DNA of 64,000 nt, taken from Pontimicrobium sp. SW4 (GTDB lineage Bacteria; Bacteroidota; Bacteroidia; Flavobacteriales; Flavobacteriaceae). A model generated the notes under the pieces. It made no database searches. It saw nothing but the letters and a program-made list of their open reading frames with translations, and was not told the origin of the DNA. The translations under genes were made by a program, and so were the position numbers. Positions 1-8,112 of the stretch are shown here, one piece after another; the stretch's first letter is position 1, and each line of letters begins with the position of its first letter. The DNA is taken from contig NZ_CP157199.1 of the NCBI RefSeq assembly GCF_039954625.1, positions 930,001 through 994,000 on the forward strand. The letters run 5' to 3'.

Positions 1-492
1 GTTTTAGCATTGTTTTATCCAAATAATTTACAAGAAACACATTTAGTTTTAATATTGCGTAAAACTTATAAAGGTGTGCATTCGGCACAAATTGGTTTTC
101 CTGGAGGTAAGTACGAAGATGATGATAAAACCTTGAAGCATACAGCCGTTAGAGAAACTTGGGAAGAGATAGGCGTATTAGACCATAAAATAGAAGTAGT
201 TAAAAAAATGACTGAAATATATATTCCACCAAGTAATTTTTACGTGCAACCTTATATTGGAATTGTTACTGAAACGCCTCAATTTGTAAAACAAGATGAA
301 GAAGTTGAAGACATTATAGAAGTGCCTTTAACTCATTTTTTAGATGAAACTATTGTTGTAACTAAACCTGTTGCAACGTCTTACACTGTAAAGATTGATG
401 TTCCTGCTTTCCAGCTTAACGGACATATTGTTTGGGGAGCAACAGCCATGATGCTAAGTGAAATCAAGGATGTATTAAAAGCAGTTTTATAA
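1..492 (+). CDS. NUDIX hydrolase, CoA pyrophosphatase-like (5' partial)
   Basis: The frame is open to base 1, and the TTG at 10 is an unlikely start, so the N-terminus lies outside the window. The protein carries the NUDIX signature in the CoA-pyrophosphatase form: GGKYEDDD followed by RETWEEIGV, whose glutamates bind Mg. The preceding GVHSAQIGFPGG is typical of NudL/YeaB-type enzymes, which cleave CoA and acyl-CoA to 4'-phosphopantetheine and 3',5'-ADP in the cytoplasm. The family is about 200 residues long, so roughly 40-50 residues are missing. The family assignment is firm. The substrate is inferred. Confidence 0.88.
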   Translation, partial: VLALFYPNNLQETHLVLILRKTYKGVHSAQIGFPGGKYEDDDKTLKHTAVRETWEEIGVLDHKIEVVKKMTEIYIPPSNFYVQPYIGIVTETPQFVKQDEEVEDIIEVPLTHFLDETIVVTKPVATSYTVKIDVPAFQLNGHIVWGATAMMLSEIKDVLKAVL

Positions 493-605
493 TATTTATG
501 ATAAGAAGATTTTATCAAGCTTGTTAATTAGGAATTTGTTCACTGCCTAAAACAGAAAAAATATGTACGTTTGCATTCACTAACTATTAGATTGACGCAA
601 TATTT

Positions 606-1403
606 ATGGGATTGTTTAAGAAAAATCCTTTTGGGCATATACTATTTATAAAAAAATGGTTGATTAGAATTCTAGGAGCCATTACTCACAGACGATTTAG
701 AGGATTTAACGAATTACAAATTGATGGTTCAGAAATTTTAAAAGAACTTCCAGAAACCAATGTGTTATTTATCTCAAATCATCAAACCTATTTTGCTGAC
801 GTGATTGCAATGTTTCATGTGTTTAATGCAAGTTTGAGTGGTCGAGATGATTCTATTAAGAATGTAGGATACCTATGGAACCCAAAGCTTAACATCTATT
901 ACGTTGCTGCCAAAGAAACTATGAAATCTGGTTTGCTTCCAAAAATTTTGGCTTATGTAGGTTCGGTAAGTATTGAGCGTACATGGAGAGCGGAAGGACA
1001 AGATGTAAATAGACAGGTAAAAATGAGTGATATTTCTAATATTGCTAAGGCGTTGGACGATGGTTGGGTTATTACATTTCCGCAAGGAACTACAACACCT
1101 TTTAAGCCAATTAGAAAAGGAACTGCGCACATCATTAAGCGTTATAAACCTGTAGTAGTACCAATTGTTATTGATGGTTTTAGACGTTCATTTGATAAAA
1201 AGGGCTTACGTGTAAAAAAGAAAAATGTCTATCAATCATTTGAGATTAAGGAACCTTTACAAATAGATTATGAAAATGAATCTATTGCTGAGATTGTCGA
1301 GAAAATTGAATACGCTATTGAGCAACATCCATCATTTTTAAAAGTGATTCCTCAAGAAGAATTATTAGCTAAAGAAGAGCTTAATAAAAAGCGTGAGTGG
1401 TAA
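606..1403 (+). CDS. PlsC-like 1-acylglycerol-3-phosphate acyltransferase
   Basis: A 265-residue protein of the PlsC/LPLAT fold, expected to transfer an acyl chain to a lysophospholipid or related acceptor at the inner membrane face. Block I is NHQTYFAD near residue 58, and the block resembling FPEG is FPQGTTTP. The His-to-Asp spacing is five residues (H59, D65), whereas the usual motif is HX4D, so this belongs to a divergent subgroup. Hydrophobic stretches lie at about residues 10-27. It sits alone, 113 bp after the NUDIX gene and convergent with the sigma operon. The acceptor substrate cannot be read from the sequence. Confidence 0.82.
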   Translation: MGLFKKNPFGHILFIKKWLIRILGAITHRRFRGFNELQIDGSEILKELPETNVLFISNHQTYFADVIAMFHVFNASLSGRDDSIKNVGYLWNPKLNIYYVAAKETMKSGLLPKILAYVGSVSIERTWRAEGQDVNRQVKMSDISNIAKALDDGWVITFPQGTTTPFKPIRKGTAHIIKRYKPVVVPIVIDGFRRSFDKKGLRVKKKNVYQSFEIKEPLQIDYENESIAEIVEKIEYAIEQHPSFLKVIPQEELLAKEELNKKREW

Positions 1404-1404
1404 A

Positions 1405-1578
1405 TTAGTTTGCTTTATCAGTCTTTGATTCATCTGATTGCTTATCATTGTTATTTGATAAAGCTATAACTACAAACACAATTCCAATTAGCATAAAGAA
1501 AAATGACCAATCAAATAGTTTTGATAATAAGATTAATACAATACCAATAATTAGTTGCTCTTTTTTCCCTATTTCCAT
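1405..1578 (-). CDS. 57-residue small membrane protein, third gene of the sigma operon
   Basis: A short frame that begins ATG two bases after the stop of the upstream 216-residue gene. It encodes a protein with two closely spaced hydrophobic segments (about residues 9-21 and 25-41, separated by SKLFDW) and a charged, polar tail ending in KTDKAN. No family is recognised. Evidence for a real gene is the tight spacing, same strand, good membrane-protein composition, and a stop placed just before the convergent acyltransferase end. It probably works with the neighbouring membrane protein and sigma factor. Confidence 0.62.
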   Translation of the reverse strand: MEIGKKEQLIIGIVLILLSKLFDWSFFFMLIGIVFVVIALSNNNDKQSDESKTDKAN

Positions 1579-1580
1579 AA

Positions 1581-2231
1581 CTAAACTTCTAATTTTTTAA
1601 GCTCTCGATAATTGTTATTTAAGCGTTTTAAAAGAATACCATAAATTAACCAATAAAACAATAGTAAAACACCTATAACTAAAGCAAGCATAATGAATGT
1701 GACTATAATAATACCTGCGTAAAACTTCAATAATTCACCATCCGCAGTAGCATTGTCTATAATTGTTCTTGTATTTGGATCTTGATTCATAAAGTAAGGA
1801 AGCAAAACACTTACACTTACTACCATAGCAATTAAATTAAAACCAACATATTGTTTAACTGTTCTTCTTGTTCTTAAAATATTCTCCATTAATGTTGTTG
1901 CATTATCTGTAGAATTTATCCTTCTATAATTCATGTAAAATCTATAGAAAAAATAAGCTAAAATTACATATGAAATTACGCTCATTATTATAAAAATGGT
2001 ACTGGATTCTATATTATCAATATTTACCATTTCATCATTATATCCAGAATATTTTAAGGCAAAAGCAACAGCAACCCAAAACACAAATTCCAAAATACTT
2101 ATTATAAAAATCCATTTTACAATGGAAGATGATTTTTTAAGTATCATCTTATATATTTCATTATATGACAATTTTGGGAAGTTATTATCTTCCTTTTTCC
2201 AGTCCTTTTTTAATAATTCTAATTCATCCAT
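1581..2231 (-). CDS. membrane protein encoded after an ECF sigma factor, possible anti-sigma partner
   Basis: A 216-residue protein with a cytoplasmic N-terminal segment of about 35 residues and four predicted membrane helices: about 38-60, 78-98, 128-148 and 170-200. It begins four bases after the sigma factor stop, so the two are almost certainly co-transcribed and translationally linked. Proteins of this kind follow ECF sigma genes in many Flavobacteriaceae. A role in sequestering or signalling to the sigma factor is inferred from position only, since no known anti-sigma motif is visible. Confidence 0.65.
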   Translation of the reverse strand: MDELELLKKDWKKEDNNFPKLSYNEIYKMILKKSSSIVKWIFIISILEFVFWVAVAFALKYSGYNDEMVNIDNIESSTIFIIMSVISYVILAYFFYRFYMNYRRINSTDNATTLMENILRTRRTVKQYVGFNLIAMVVSVSVLLPYFMNQDPNTRTIIDNATADGELLKFYAGIIIVTFIMLALVIGVLLLFYWLIYGILLKRLNNNYRELKKLEV

Positions 2232-2235
2232 AGTA

Positions 2236-2730
2236 TTACGGATTTAAAATAGTTCTAAGTTTAGTTTTTACACGGTTCATTTTCACTCTTGCATTTACTT
2301 CACTAATTCCCATTGTTTCACTTATTTCTTTATAATTCTTGTCTTCTAAATACAAGAATACTAATGCTTTTTCAATATCATTTAACTGCCTTACAGCATT
2401 ATATAATAGTTTTAGTTGCTGCTCCTCGGTATCGTCATATTCTTCAGCCGAAATTTTAAACTGCACGTCATTAAAATCCTGTGTGCTAATTCGTCTTTTC
2501 GATTTTCTGTAGAGCGTAATTGCTGTATTTAATCCAACACGATACATCCAAGTGCTAAATTTTGCATCACCACGAAATTTTGGATATGCTTTCCAAAGCT
2601 GTATAGTGATTTCTTGAAATAAATCGTTGTGCGCATCATAATCATACGTATACAGTCTGCATACTTTATGTATAATGTTTTGATGCTTCTCAAGCAATTC
2701 AACAAAACTATGTTCTAATTCTTTGGTCAA
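2236..2730 (-). CDS. RNA polymerase ECF sigma factor
   Basis: A 164-residue sigma-70 family protein of the ECF type. Region 2 is visible in YDAHNDLFQEITIQLWKAYP and FSTWMYRVGLNTAITLYRK (-10 recognition). Region 4 carries a helix-turn-helix in YKEISETMGISEVNARVKMN. It heads a three-gene operon with a membrane protein and a 57-residue membrane protein, the usual layout for a surface-signal sigma factor. Its target promoters are not evident here. Confidence 0.93.
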   Translation of the reverse strand: MTKELEHSFVELLEKHQNIIHKVCRLYTYDYDAHNDLFQEITIQLWKAYPKFRGDAKFSTWMYRVGLNTAITLYRKSKRRISTQDFNDVQFKISAEEYDDTEEQQLKLLYNAVRQLNDIEKALVFLYLEDKNYKEISETMGISEVNARVKMNRVKTKLRTILNP

Positions 2731-2862
2731 TTTGATAAGTTAGTTACTTTGTAAGTAGCTTTAAATTTTAATTTGTTACAGTTGCATTAAATTAATATTC
2801 AAAAATAGTGTTTAAGAGGCTTATATTGTATTTTTGTAATATTTAATTTTCAAGTCATTTTT

Positions 2863-4134
2863 ATGAATATTCCCGAGTCAGAATTCCCAAGAATAGTAAT
2901 AATTGGCGGTGGCTTTGCAGGAATTAACCTCGCTAAATCTTTAGCTAATAAAAAAGCCCAAGTTGTTCTATTAGATAAAGATAATTACCATACATTTCAA
3001 CCGCTCTTATATCAAGTTTCAACTGCAGGATTAGAACCAGATTCTATTGCTTATCCACTTCGAAAAATTATTAAAAGGCATAAACATTCTTTTTTTAGAC
3101 TTGCTGAGGTTAATAATATTGATACCACATTACAAATTGTAGAAACCAATATTGGAAATTTAAAATATGATTATTTGGTTATTGCTACAGGTACAAAAAC
3201 GAACTTTTTTGGTAATAAAACTATTGAAGCCAATAGTATGCCAATGAAAAAAGTACCCCAAGCGTTAAACATTAGGAGCTTAATTTTACAAAATTTTGAA
3301 AAAGCAACGATCGCCAACACAATAGATAAGCGTAAAGCTTTTCTCAATTTTGTGATTGTTGGAGGTGGTCCAACAGGAGTAGAGCTTGCAGGTGCAATTG
3401 CTGAACTTAAAAACCATATACTGCCTAGAGATTATCGAGACTTAGACAGTAGTAATATGCAAATTCATTTATTAGAAGGGAATAGCAGAGTGTTACCACC
3501 AATGAGTGAGCATGCTTCCAAAAAAGCAGAACGATTTTTAAAGAAACTAGGTGTGCAAGTGCACTGTAATACATTTGTTAAAGAGTATGATGGTTTATCT
3601 GTGATTACTAATACAGATTTAAAACTACAATCTGAAACCTTAATCTGGGCTGCTGGTGTTACTGGGGATCCAGTTAGTGGACTTAATGCTGAAGCACTTG
3701 TAGATAGATTAAATCGCTATAAAGTAAATCAGTATAATCAGGTGGAAGGTTACGATACTATTTTTGCACTTGGTGATATTGCGTATATGGAGACCAAAGA
3801 TTATCCAAAAGGACATCCTCAAGTAGCACAACCAGCAATACAGCAAGGAAAATTATTAGGAAAAAATTTGATTAGGTTAATAAATAATCAAACTTTAAAG
3901 CCTTTTGTATATAAGGATAAAGGCTCTATGGCTACTATTGGAAGAAACAAGGCAGTTGTAGATTTAAAACATTATAAATTTGCAGGCTTTTTTGCTTGGT
4001 TTGTTTGGATGTTTGTGCACTTAATGTCTTTGGTTGGCTTTAGAAATCGTGTAATTACTTTCTTTAATTGGACGTATAACTATATTAATTTTGACAAAGC
4101 TGCACGCCTCATTATAAGACCTTTTAAAAAATAA
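2863..4134 (+). CDS. type II NADH dehydrogenase-like FAD/NAD oxidoreductase (NDH-2)
   Basis: A 423-residue protein expected to oxidise NADH and reduce quinone without pumping protons. The FAD-binding Rossmann motif GGGFAG lies at residues 15-20, the NAD-binding motif GGGPTGVELAG at about 167-177, and the second FAD contact ALGDIA near residue 303. The C-terminal part (about 365-423) is hydrophobic and aromatic, as in the membrane-anchoring tail of NDH-2. A -7 element TATTTTTG is at 2829-2836, 27 bp before the start. The gene stands alone, divergent from the sigma operon and followed by a hairpin. Confidence 0.9.
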   Translation: MNIPESEFPRIVIIGGGFAGINLAKSLANKKAQVVLLDKDNYHTFQPLLYQVSTAGLEPDSIAYPLRKIIKRHKHSFFRLAEVNNIDTTLQIVETNIGNLKYDYLVIATGTKTNFFGNKTIEANSMPMKKVPQALNIRSLILQNFEKATIANTIDKRKAFLNFVIVGGGPTGVELAGAIAELKNHILPRDYRDLDSSNMQIHLLEGNSRVLPPMSEHASKKAERFLKKLGVQVHCNTFVKEYDGLSVITNTDLKLQSETLIWAAGVTGDPVSGLNAEALVDRLNRYKVNQYNQVEGYDTIFALGDIAYMETKDYPKGHPQVAQPAIQQGKLLGKNLIRLINNQTLKPFVYKDKGSMATIGRNKAVVDLKHYKFAGFFAWFVWMFVHLMSLVGFRNRVITFFNWTYNYINFDKAARLIIRPFKK

Positions 4135-4193
4135 AATATTTAAGCAGAAGATATATGTTTAGAACACACATCTGTAAATGTATTAAGGGGTTA

Positions 4194-4230
4194 ATAATCG
4201 TCGATTTCTATTTAGAAAATCGACGATTAT
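4194..4230. terminator. 14-bp perfect hairpin between convergent genes
   Basis: Arms 4194-4207 (ATAATCGTCGATTT) and 4217-4230 are perfectly complementary with a 9-nt loop. It lies between the NDH-2 gene and the convergent DUF4395 gene, so it could end transcription from both sides. It lacks a strong T-run on either side. Confidence 0.65.
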
Positions 4231-4265
4231 AAGATAGGTTTCTAAAAAACACACTTTTTAAGGAG

Positions 4266-4937
4266 CTATTCACTTACAGAACCATTTATTATATCCCATA
4301 AATTATTTGGGCTTTCATTAAATGGCTCGTTAAAAAGAAAGATAATAAGTAATATGTAAGCTATAAATGCAAAAATGATCAAGATTTGAAACTTTGAGGT
4401 TCTTTGTATATCTTGTCTATCTTTTAACTCGCAAACTTCACCAGGGCAATATTGTACTTTATCCTTGTAGAATATACCATAGAATTTACACCCTAAGCAT
4501 ATACCAAAAGCTGTTTCCCAGAACAAAAACACTAAGCATATCAAACATATTAAGGCAGTTATAGGTCCATAAGAGTTAACAACATTTGTGAGTATAAATA
4601 TTAGAAAAGATAATGCAAATCCAATCACCCAGGCAAACTTTTTTTGAGGAGCTCCAACATATTCAGGAACTTGATTTCTAACTATTAGACGACCAATAAT
4701 TAAGAATGGAGAAAACTTTGGGTTGATGAAGACACGTATACTAATATCAGTAAAAAAGATAGTAACTGCATATTTCAGCATAGTAAAGTCACTAGTAAAA
4801 ACAACCATTAGGATAGAAATAAACATGATTAAGAAAAGAATTCCTGCTGCAGCTCGTATTTCTCTTTCATTTAGTACAGGAATATTGTAGCCTTCTACAT
4901 GTTCACCAAATTGAACAGTTTTATTTTTTGGTTTCAT
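4266..4937 (-). CDS. DUF4395 family membrane protein
   Basis: A 223-residue integral membrane protein with an N-terminal soluble segment of about 30 residues and five or six hydrophobic helices. It contains the cysteine-bearing stretches FGICLGCKFYG and CPGEVCELK, typical of DUF4395 proteins, which often sit beside thioredoxin- or DoxX-type genes. Function is unknown. It follows another small membrane protein by 22 bp and may be the last gene of the ABC/GntR operon. Confidence 0.75.
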   Translation of the reverse strand: MKPKNKTVQFGEHVEGYNIPVLNEREIRAAAGILFLIMFISILMVVFTSDFTMLKYAVTIFFTDISIRVFINPKFSPFLIIGRLIVRNQVPEYVGAPQKKFAWVIGFALSFLIFILTNVVNSYGPITALICLICLVFLFWETAFGICLGCKFYGIFYKDKVQYCPGEVCELKDRQDIQRTSKFQILIIFAFIAYILLIIFLFNEPFNESPNNLWDIINGSVSE

Positions 4938-4959
4938 TTTTTCGATTTTTAATTGATTA

Positions 4960-5430
4960 TTAATTTTTGATTGACGATTTTTTAAAATTGAAGAAGTTTG
5001 CTATATAAATTTTGTAAGTATACGACCATGGAATTATGATTAAATCTATAATGACAGCAATTAAGCATATTTTAAAGAACTCTTCTAAACTAGAATTTAA
5101 AAGGCCTGCAGATTTAGCCGGAAGGTAGACTCCAATAATCCATGCAAATTTATACAGCAATTGTAAAAGTATTAGAGGTAACATTTTTAGTGGATATCTA
5201 ACTCCTAAACCCATTAATAAAGAATAAGAAGCCCAAAAACTAATTGCAACGCCGCTAAGAGTATCTAATTGTTCACTAGGAAAGAAGATTGTTGACCAAT
5301 TATCAAAAGCCAGACTGATAAAAGTCAAGAGGTATATTGCTCTCATAAGATACAATTGAAGTTTTGGTGGGCTTTTAATATGTGAGCGTACAATGTTTAA
5401 AGTGTTCACATTACTTTGTGTTGATTTCAT
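4960..5430 (-). CDS. hypothetical four-helix membrane protein
   Basis: A 156-residue protein with a polar N-terminus (about 25 residues) and four hydrophobic segments near 28-45, 62-78, 82-102 and 118-140. I do not recognise the family. The size and topology recall DoxX-like or distant quinol-reactive membrane proteins, but no diagnostic motif is seen. It lies 67 bp after the GIN-domain gene and 22 bp before DUF4395. Both flanking spacers are rich in short TTGAT/ATTGA repeats. Confidence 0.6.
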   Translation of the reverse strand: MKSTQSNVNTLNIVRSHIKSPPKLQLYLMRAIYLLTFISLAFDNWSTIFFPSEQLDTLSGVAISFWASYSLLMGLGVRYPLKMLPLILLQLLYKFAWIIGVYLPAKSAGLLNSSLEEFFKICLIAVIIDLIIIPWSYTYKIYIANFFNFKKSSIKN

Positions 5431-5497
5431 AATATTCGTTTTTTGATTGATGATTGATTAATTGATGAAGATTTTTTGATTTATACTATTGATTATT

Positions 5498-6049
5498 TTA
5501 GTTGGTAAATTCGATGTTAGATGTGTTGCCTTTAAATTTTATTTGAGAACCTGAGGCAGCTTTGCACTGAACAGATTGAAAAGATAAGTCTAGATTTGCT
5601 CTAGTATCACTACTGAATTCTAAATCTAGATTGTCTCCAGTAACTTTACCTTGGGTTTCAAAATACGCACCAGAATCGACTTTTAAAGAAATAAGAGCAT
5701 CATTATATATATATACTTTTACTATATGATTTTCTCTTTTTTGTTTAGCCATTTCTATGATTAATGTCTCATTTTTAGTTTTTGTAATTACTTCTTGGAT
5801 GACCTTTTCTTGGGCTTCTATTTTAATTTGCGAGATACTGTCTTGTGTAAAATAAACCTCAATTCCATGACTTAAACTAATCTTGTTGAAATTAGCAACA
5901 GTTCTTTTTTCTGTAGAGTAAGTGACTGTTTCTTTTTTGTATTTAGAACTATGTAAATGCCTATTAACTCTCAGCTGGAAAGCGATAGAAAAAATAAAAA
6001 TGGCACCAAGTGCACTTAAGATTATTTGATTACTTTTTTTCATCTTCAC
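5498..6049 (-). CDS. GIN-domain (DUF2807) protein with N-terminal membrane anchor
   Basis: A 183-residue protein with a membrane anchor at about residues 8-24 and an extracytoplasmic beta-helix-like domain beginning at NFNKISLSHGIEVYF, the entry strand of the GIN/DUF2807 family. Repeating SG/SD turns follow (VDSGAYFETQG, FSSDTRANL, AASGSQIKF). The domain ends early compared with GIN proteins of 200 or more residues, a shorter form found in some Flavobacteria. It starts inside the GntR gene (20-bp overlap), so the two are translationally coupled. A cell-surface or periplasmic role linked to the ABC transporter is inferred. Confidence 0.82.
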   Translation of the reverse strand: MKMKKSNQIILSALGAIFIFSIAFQLRVNRHLHSSKYKKETVTYSTEKRTVANFNKISLSHGIEVYFTQDSISQIKIEAQEKVIQEVITKTKNETLIIEMAKQKRENHIVKVYIYNDALISLKVDSGAYFETQGKVTGDNLDLEFSSDTRANLDLSFQSVQCKAASGSQIKFKGNTSNIEFTN

Positions 6050-6410
6050 TGTTTTTTAAATAGGTATTAAATGATGCTTTAACTTCTTCAAAGGTTACAT
6101 CGAGTAATTTCATTTTTTTGAATACATCTGGTAGGACTTCTTCTTTAAATTCTTTTCTTTTTATTTCAAGGACCTTTTCATAACCGCTTTCAGAAACAAA
6201 ATATCCAACACCACGTTTGTTATGGATAACATTAAGTTCTTGAAGATATGTAAACGCTCTCATAGCTGTATTAGGGTTAACCTCTACCATAACAGCTACT
6301 TCTCTTACCGAAGGTATGCGCTCTGCTTCCTGCCATTGTCTTAAGAGAATATTCTCATAGAAAAATTCTACAATTTGCAAATAAATAGGCTTTCCGCTGT
6401 CAAAGTCCAT
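6030..6410 (-). CDS. GntR-family regulator, YtrA subfamily
   Basis: A 126-residue protein with an N-terminal winged helix (PIYLQIVEFF, ERIPSVREVAVMVEVNPNTA, RGVGYFV) and only a short helical C-terminus of about 45 residues. That is the size and form of YtrA-type GntR repressors, which lack a large ligand domain and control adjacent ABC transporters. It sits three bases after the permease gene and overlaps the GIN gene. Its likely operator is the 26-bp palindrome at 8007-8032 in front of the ATPase gene, giving autoregulation of the whole operon. Confidence 0.9.
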   Translation of the reverse strand: MDFDSGKPIYLQIVEFFYENILLRQWQEAERIPSVREVAVMVEVNPNTAMRAFTYLQELNVIHNKRGVGYFVSESGYEKVLEIKRKEFKEEVLPDVFKKMKLLDVTFEEVKASFNTYLKNSEDEKK

Positions 6411-6413
6411 TCC

Positions 6414-7169
6414 CTATACTTCTTTTTCGGTTAATTTAAAATAAGCTGCAATCAACATTACTGGACCCAATATAATAACCCAAAACCATGTTCCGATTGT
6501 TGAAAAATCGTTTAACGCAAGGTCAAAAGCATTGGAAGTCAACTGCTCGCTAGAAAACATGTCAACAGCACCATCATTTACAGCAAAACACATGATACCA
6601 TTCAAAACAGCTAAACTAATTACTAGTATCAATATCCAGAATAAGGTCTTCCCAAGCCTATTTTTATTAAAAGCAATTGAACCAAGCAGGAATAACGGTT
6701 GAATGACTAAATAGAATTTTATTACTGACCAATAACTATTAGAGAAGAAGGGTAGCATATGCAACTCTACTTTTGACATCATGCTTCCGGTAACTATAGC
6801 AATTTGCCCTATAATTTGAGCAAATATTGAAAATATAACTACGTATAATATACTTGTTGCAAACCAAGTAGCAAGAAGTTTTTCTTTGGGAGATATTGGC
6901 AGTGAAAAATAAAAGAGATTGAGTTGCTTGTTGTTGGCCTCTCTAAAGATTGAAAGTGTTAAGTACAAACCTATAGGTATGAAAATGATTCCAAAAATAT
7001 TGGCGAATTCATTTGGAGTAATAATGTAGTCATATCTTAAATTAACCCAAATAGCAATAAAGAAAAAAGCTGCAGCTACAGAAAATGCTGTTATCAAACT
7101 TCCGCGTAGAAGTATAATATCTCGGTAAATGAAATCGCGTATACGTTGTATGCTAAACTGTTGTTTCAC
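6414..7169 (-). CDS. ABC transporter permease
   Basis: A 251-residue integral membrane protein with about six hydrophobic helices (starting near residues 20, 50, 100, 150, 170 and 225), similar in layout to ABC-2 type permeases. Its start lies within the last codons of the ATPase gene (17-bp overlap), so the two chains are made together. ABC systems beside YtrA-type regulators are commonly linked to cell-envelope or antimicrobial-peptide stress. The substrate is unknown. Confidence 0.85.
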   Translation of the reverse strand: MKQQFSIQRIRDFIYRDIILLRGSLITAFSVAAAFFFIAIWVNLRYDYIITPNEFANIFGIIFIPIGLYLTLSIFREANNKQLNLFYFSLPISPKEKLLATWFATSILYVVIFSIFAQIIGQIAIVTGSMMSKVELHMLPFFSNSYWSVIKFYLVIQPLFLLGSIAFNKNRLGKTLFWILILVISLAVLNGIMCFAVNDGAVDMFSSEQLTSNAFDLALNDFSTIGTWFWVIILGPVMLIAAYFKLTEKEV

Positions 7170-8004
7170 GGTATGAGTTTTTTAAAGCATTATTAATTGT
7201 TTCGGTCTTGCTTAAAGCTGCATTAAACAAAAGTTCTAAATCCACTTCGGTTTCATCTTTATCCTTACGATGATGAATTGCCTTTCCTCCAAAAGACACA
7301 TCAGAATAAATAAACGAGTCTTCAATGTTTTGAAATGTCTTTCCAAACCACAAATGCTCAGATATTTTAGAAAGAGACTGGTCGAACAAGACTTTGGTTT
7401 GATCTAATATAATAACATGATCTATCAAGTTGTGTAGATCCCTTACTTGATGCGTGGAGATAACAATGCATTTTTCATCATTAATAACTGATGCTAGGAT
7501 TTTTCTAAATTGACTTTTAGAAGGAATATCTAGCCCATTTGTAGGCTCATCCATAAGTAGCAATTTAGTGTTTGCAGAGATTCCAAAAGCTATAAGAACC
7601 TTTTTCTTTTGCCCGAAAGATAGGTTTGAGATATTTTCTGTTGGTAATAGTTTAAACTCTTGTATTAATTCATAAAACTGTTCTCGAGAAAATTTTGGAT
7701 AAAAAACAGAGTTCACTTTTTCGAAAGTTGCAATCTTTAGTGCAGACAATTCGAAATTTTCTGGAATAACAAAAATGTCTTGTAGAGCACTAGCCGATCG
7801 CTTAGAAACATCTTCTCCTTTAACTAGGCATGTTCCTGATTTAGAAAATAGTAAGCCAGCCATTAATTTTATTAGTGTGCTTTTACCTTCTCCATTTCTT
7901 CCAAAAAGCCCATAAATTTTTCCTGACTCTAAATGTAATGTAAGGTCATTTAGAATTGTTTTCCCATTAGGATAGTTAAATCTAAGGTTATTAATCTGTA
8001 TCAT
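7153..8004 (-). CDS. ABC transporter ATP-binding protein
   Basis: A 283-residue ATPase with Walker A GRNGEGKST (about residue 36), signature LSFGQKKKV, Walker B LLLMDEPTNGLD and the switch histidine in STHQV. The C-terminal extension of about 70 residues is typical of ABC-2 type exporters. It is the first gene of the operon. The ATG lies only two bases after the palindromic operator, and the -7 box is just beyond it, so the mRNA leader must be very short. Confidence 0.93.
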   Translation of the reverse strand: MIQINNLRFNYPNGKTILNDLTLHLESGKIYGLFGRNGEGKSTLIKLMAGLLFSKSGTCLVKGEDVSKRSASALQDIFVIPENFELSALKIATFEKVNSVFYPKFSREQFYELIQEFKLLPTENISNLSFGQKKKVLIAFGISANTKLLLMDEPTNGLDIPSKSQFRKILASVINDEKCIVISTHQVRDLHNLIDHVIILDQTKVLFDQSLSKISEHLWFGKTFQNIEDSFIYSDVSFGGKAIHHRKDKDETEVDLELLFNAALSKTETINNALKNSYRETTV

Positions 8005-8006
8005 AT

Positions 8007-8032
8007 TAGTGTATTAGTTAACTAGTACACTA
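8007..8032. promoter_or_regulatory. 26-bp palindromic operator of the ABC/GntR operon
   Basis: The 26 bases are self-complementary at 12 of 13 pairs. The outer arms are TAGTGTA and TACACTA, the core is TAGTTAACTA, and only the pair 8014/8025 mismatches. It lies immediately downstream of the -7 box and two bases upstream of the ATPase ATG, so a bound dimer would cover the transcription start. YtrA-type GntR proteins bind long palindromes, and the regulator is encoded two genes downstream. Confidence 0.82.
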
Positions 8033-8065
8033 CAAATATAATTATATTAAAGAATTATACAAAAG
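8033..8065 (-). promoter_or_regulatory. Bacteroidota-type promoter of the ABC/GntR operon
   Basis: Read on the minus strand, CTTTTG (8065-8060) is followed after 19 bp by TATATTTG (8040-8033). This matches the Bacteroidota -33/-7 consensus TTTG and TAnnTTTG. The operator palindrome begins at the next base. Confidence 0.8.
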
Positions 8066-8112
8066 TTTTTTATTTAAAGTATTAGTTAGAGTTAAATTAT
8101 AAAAAGGAAAAG

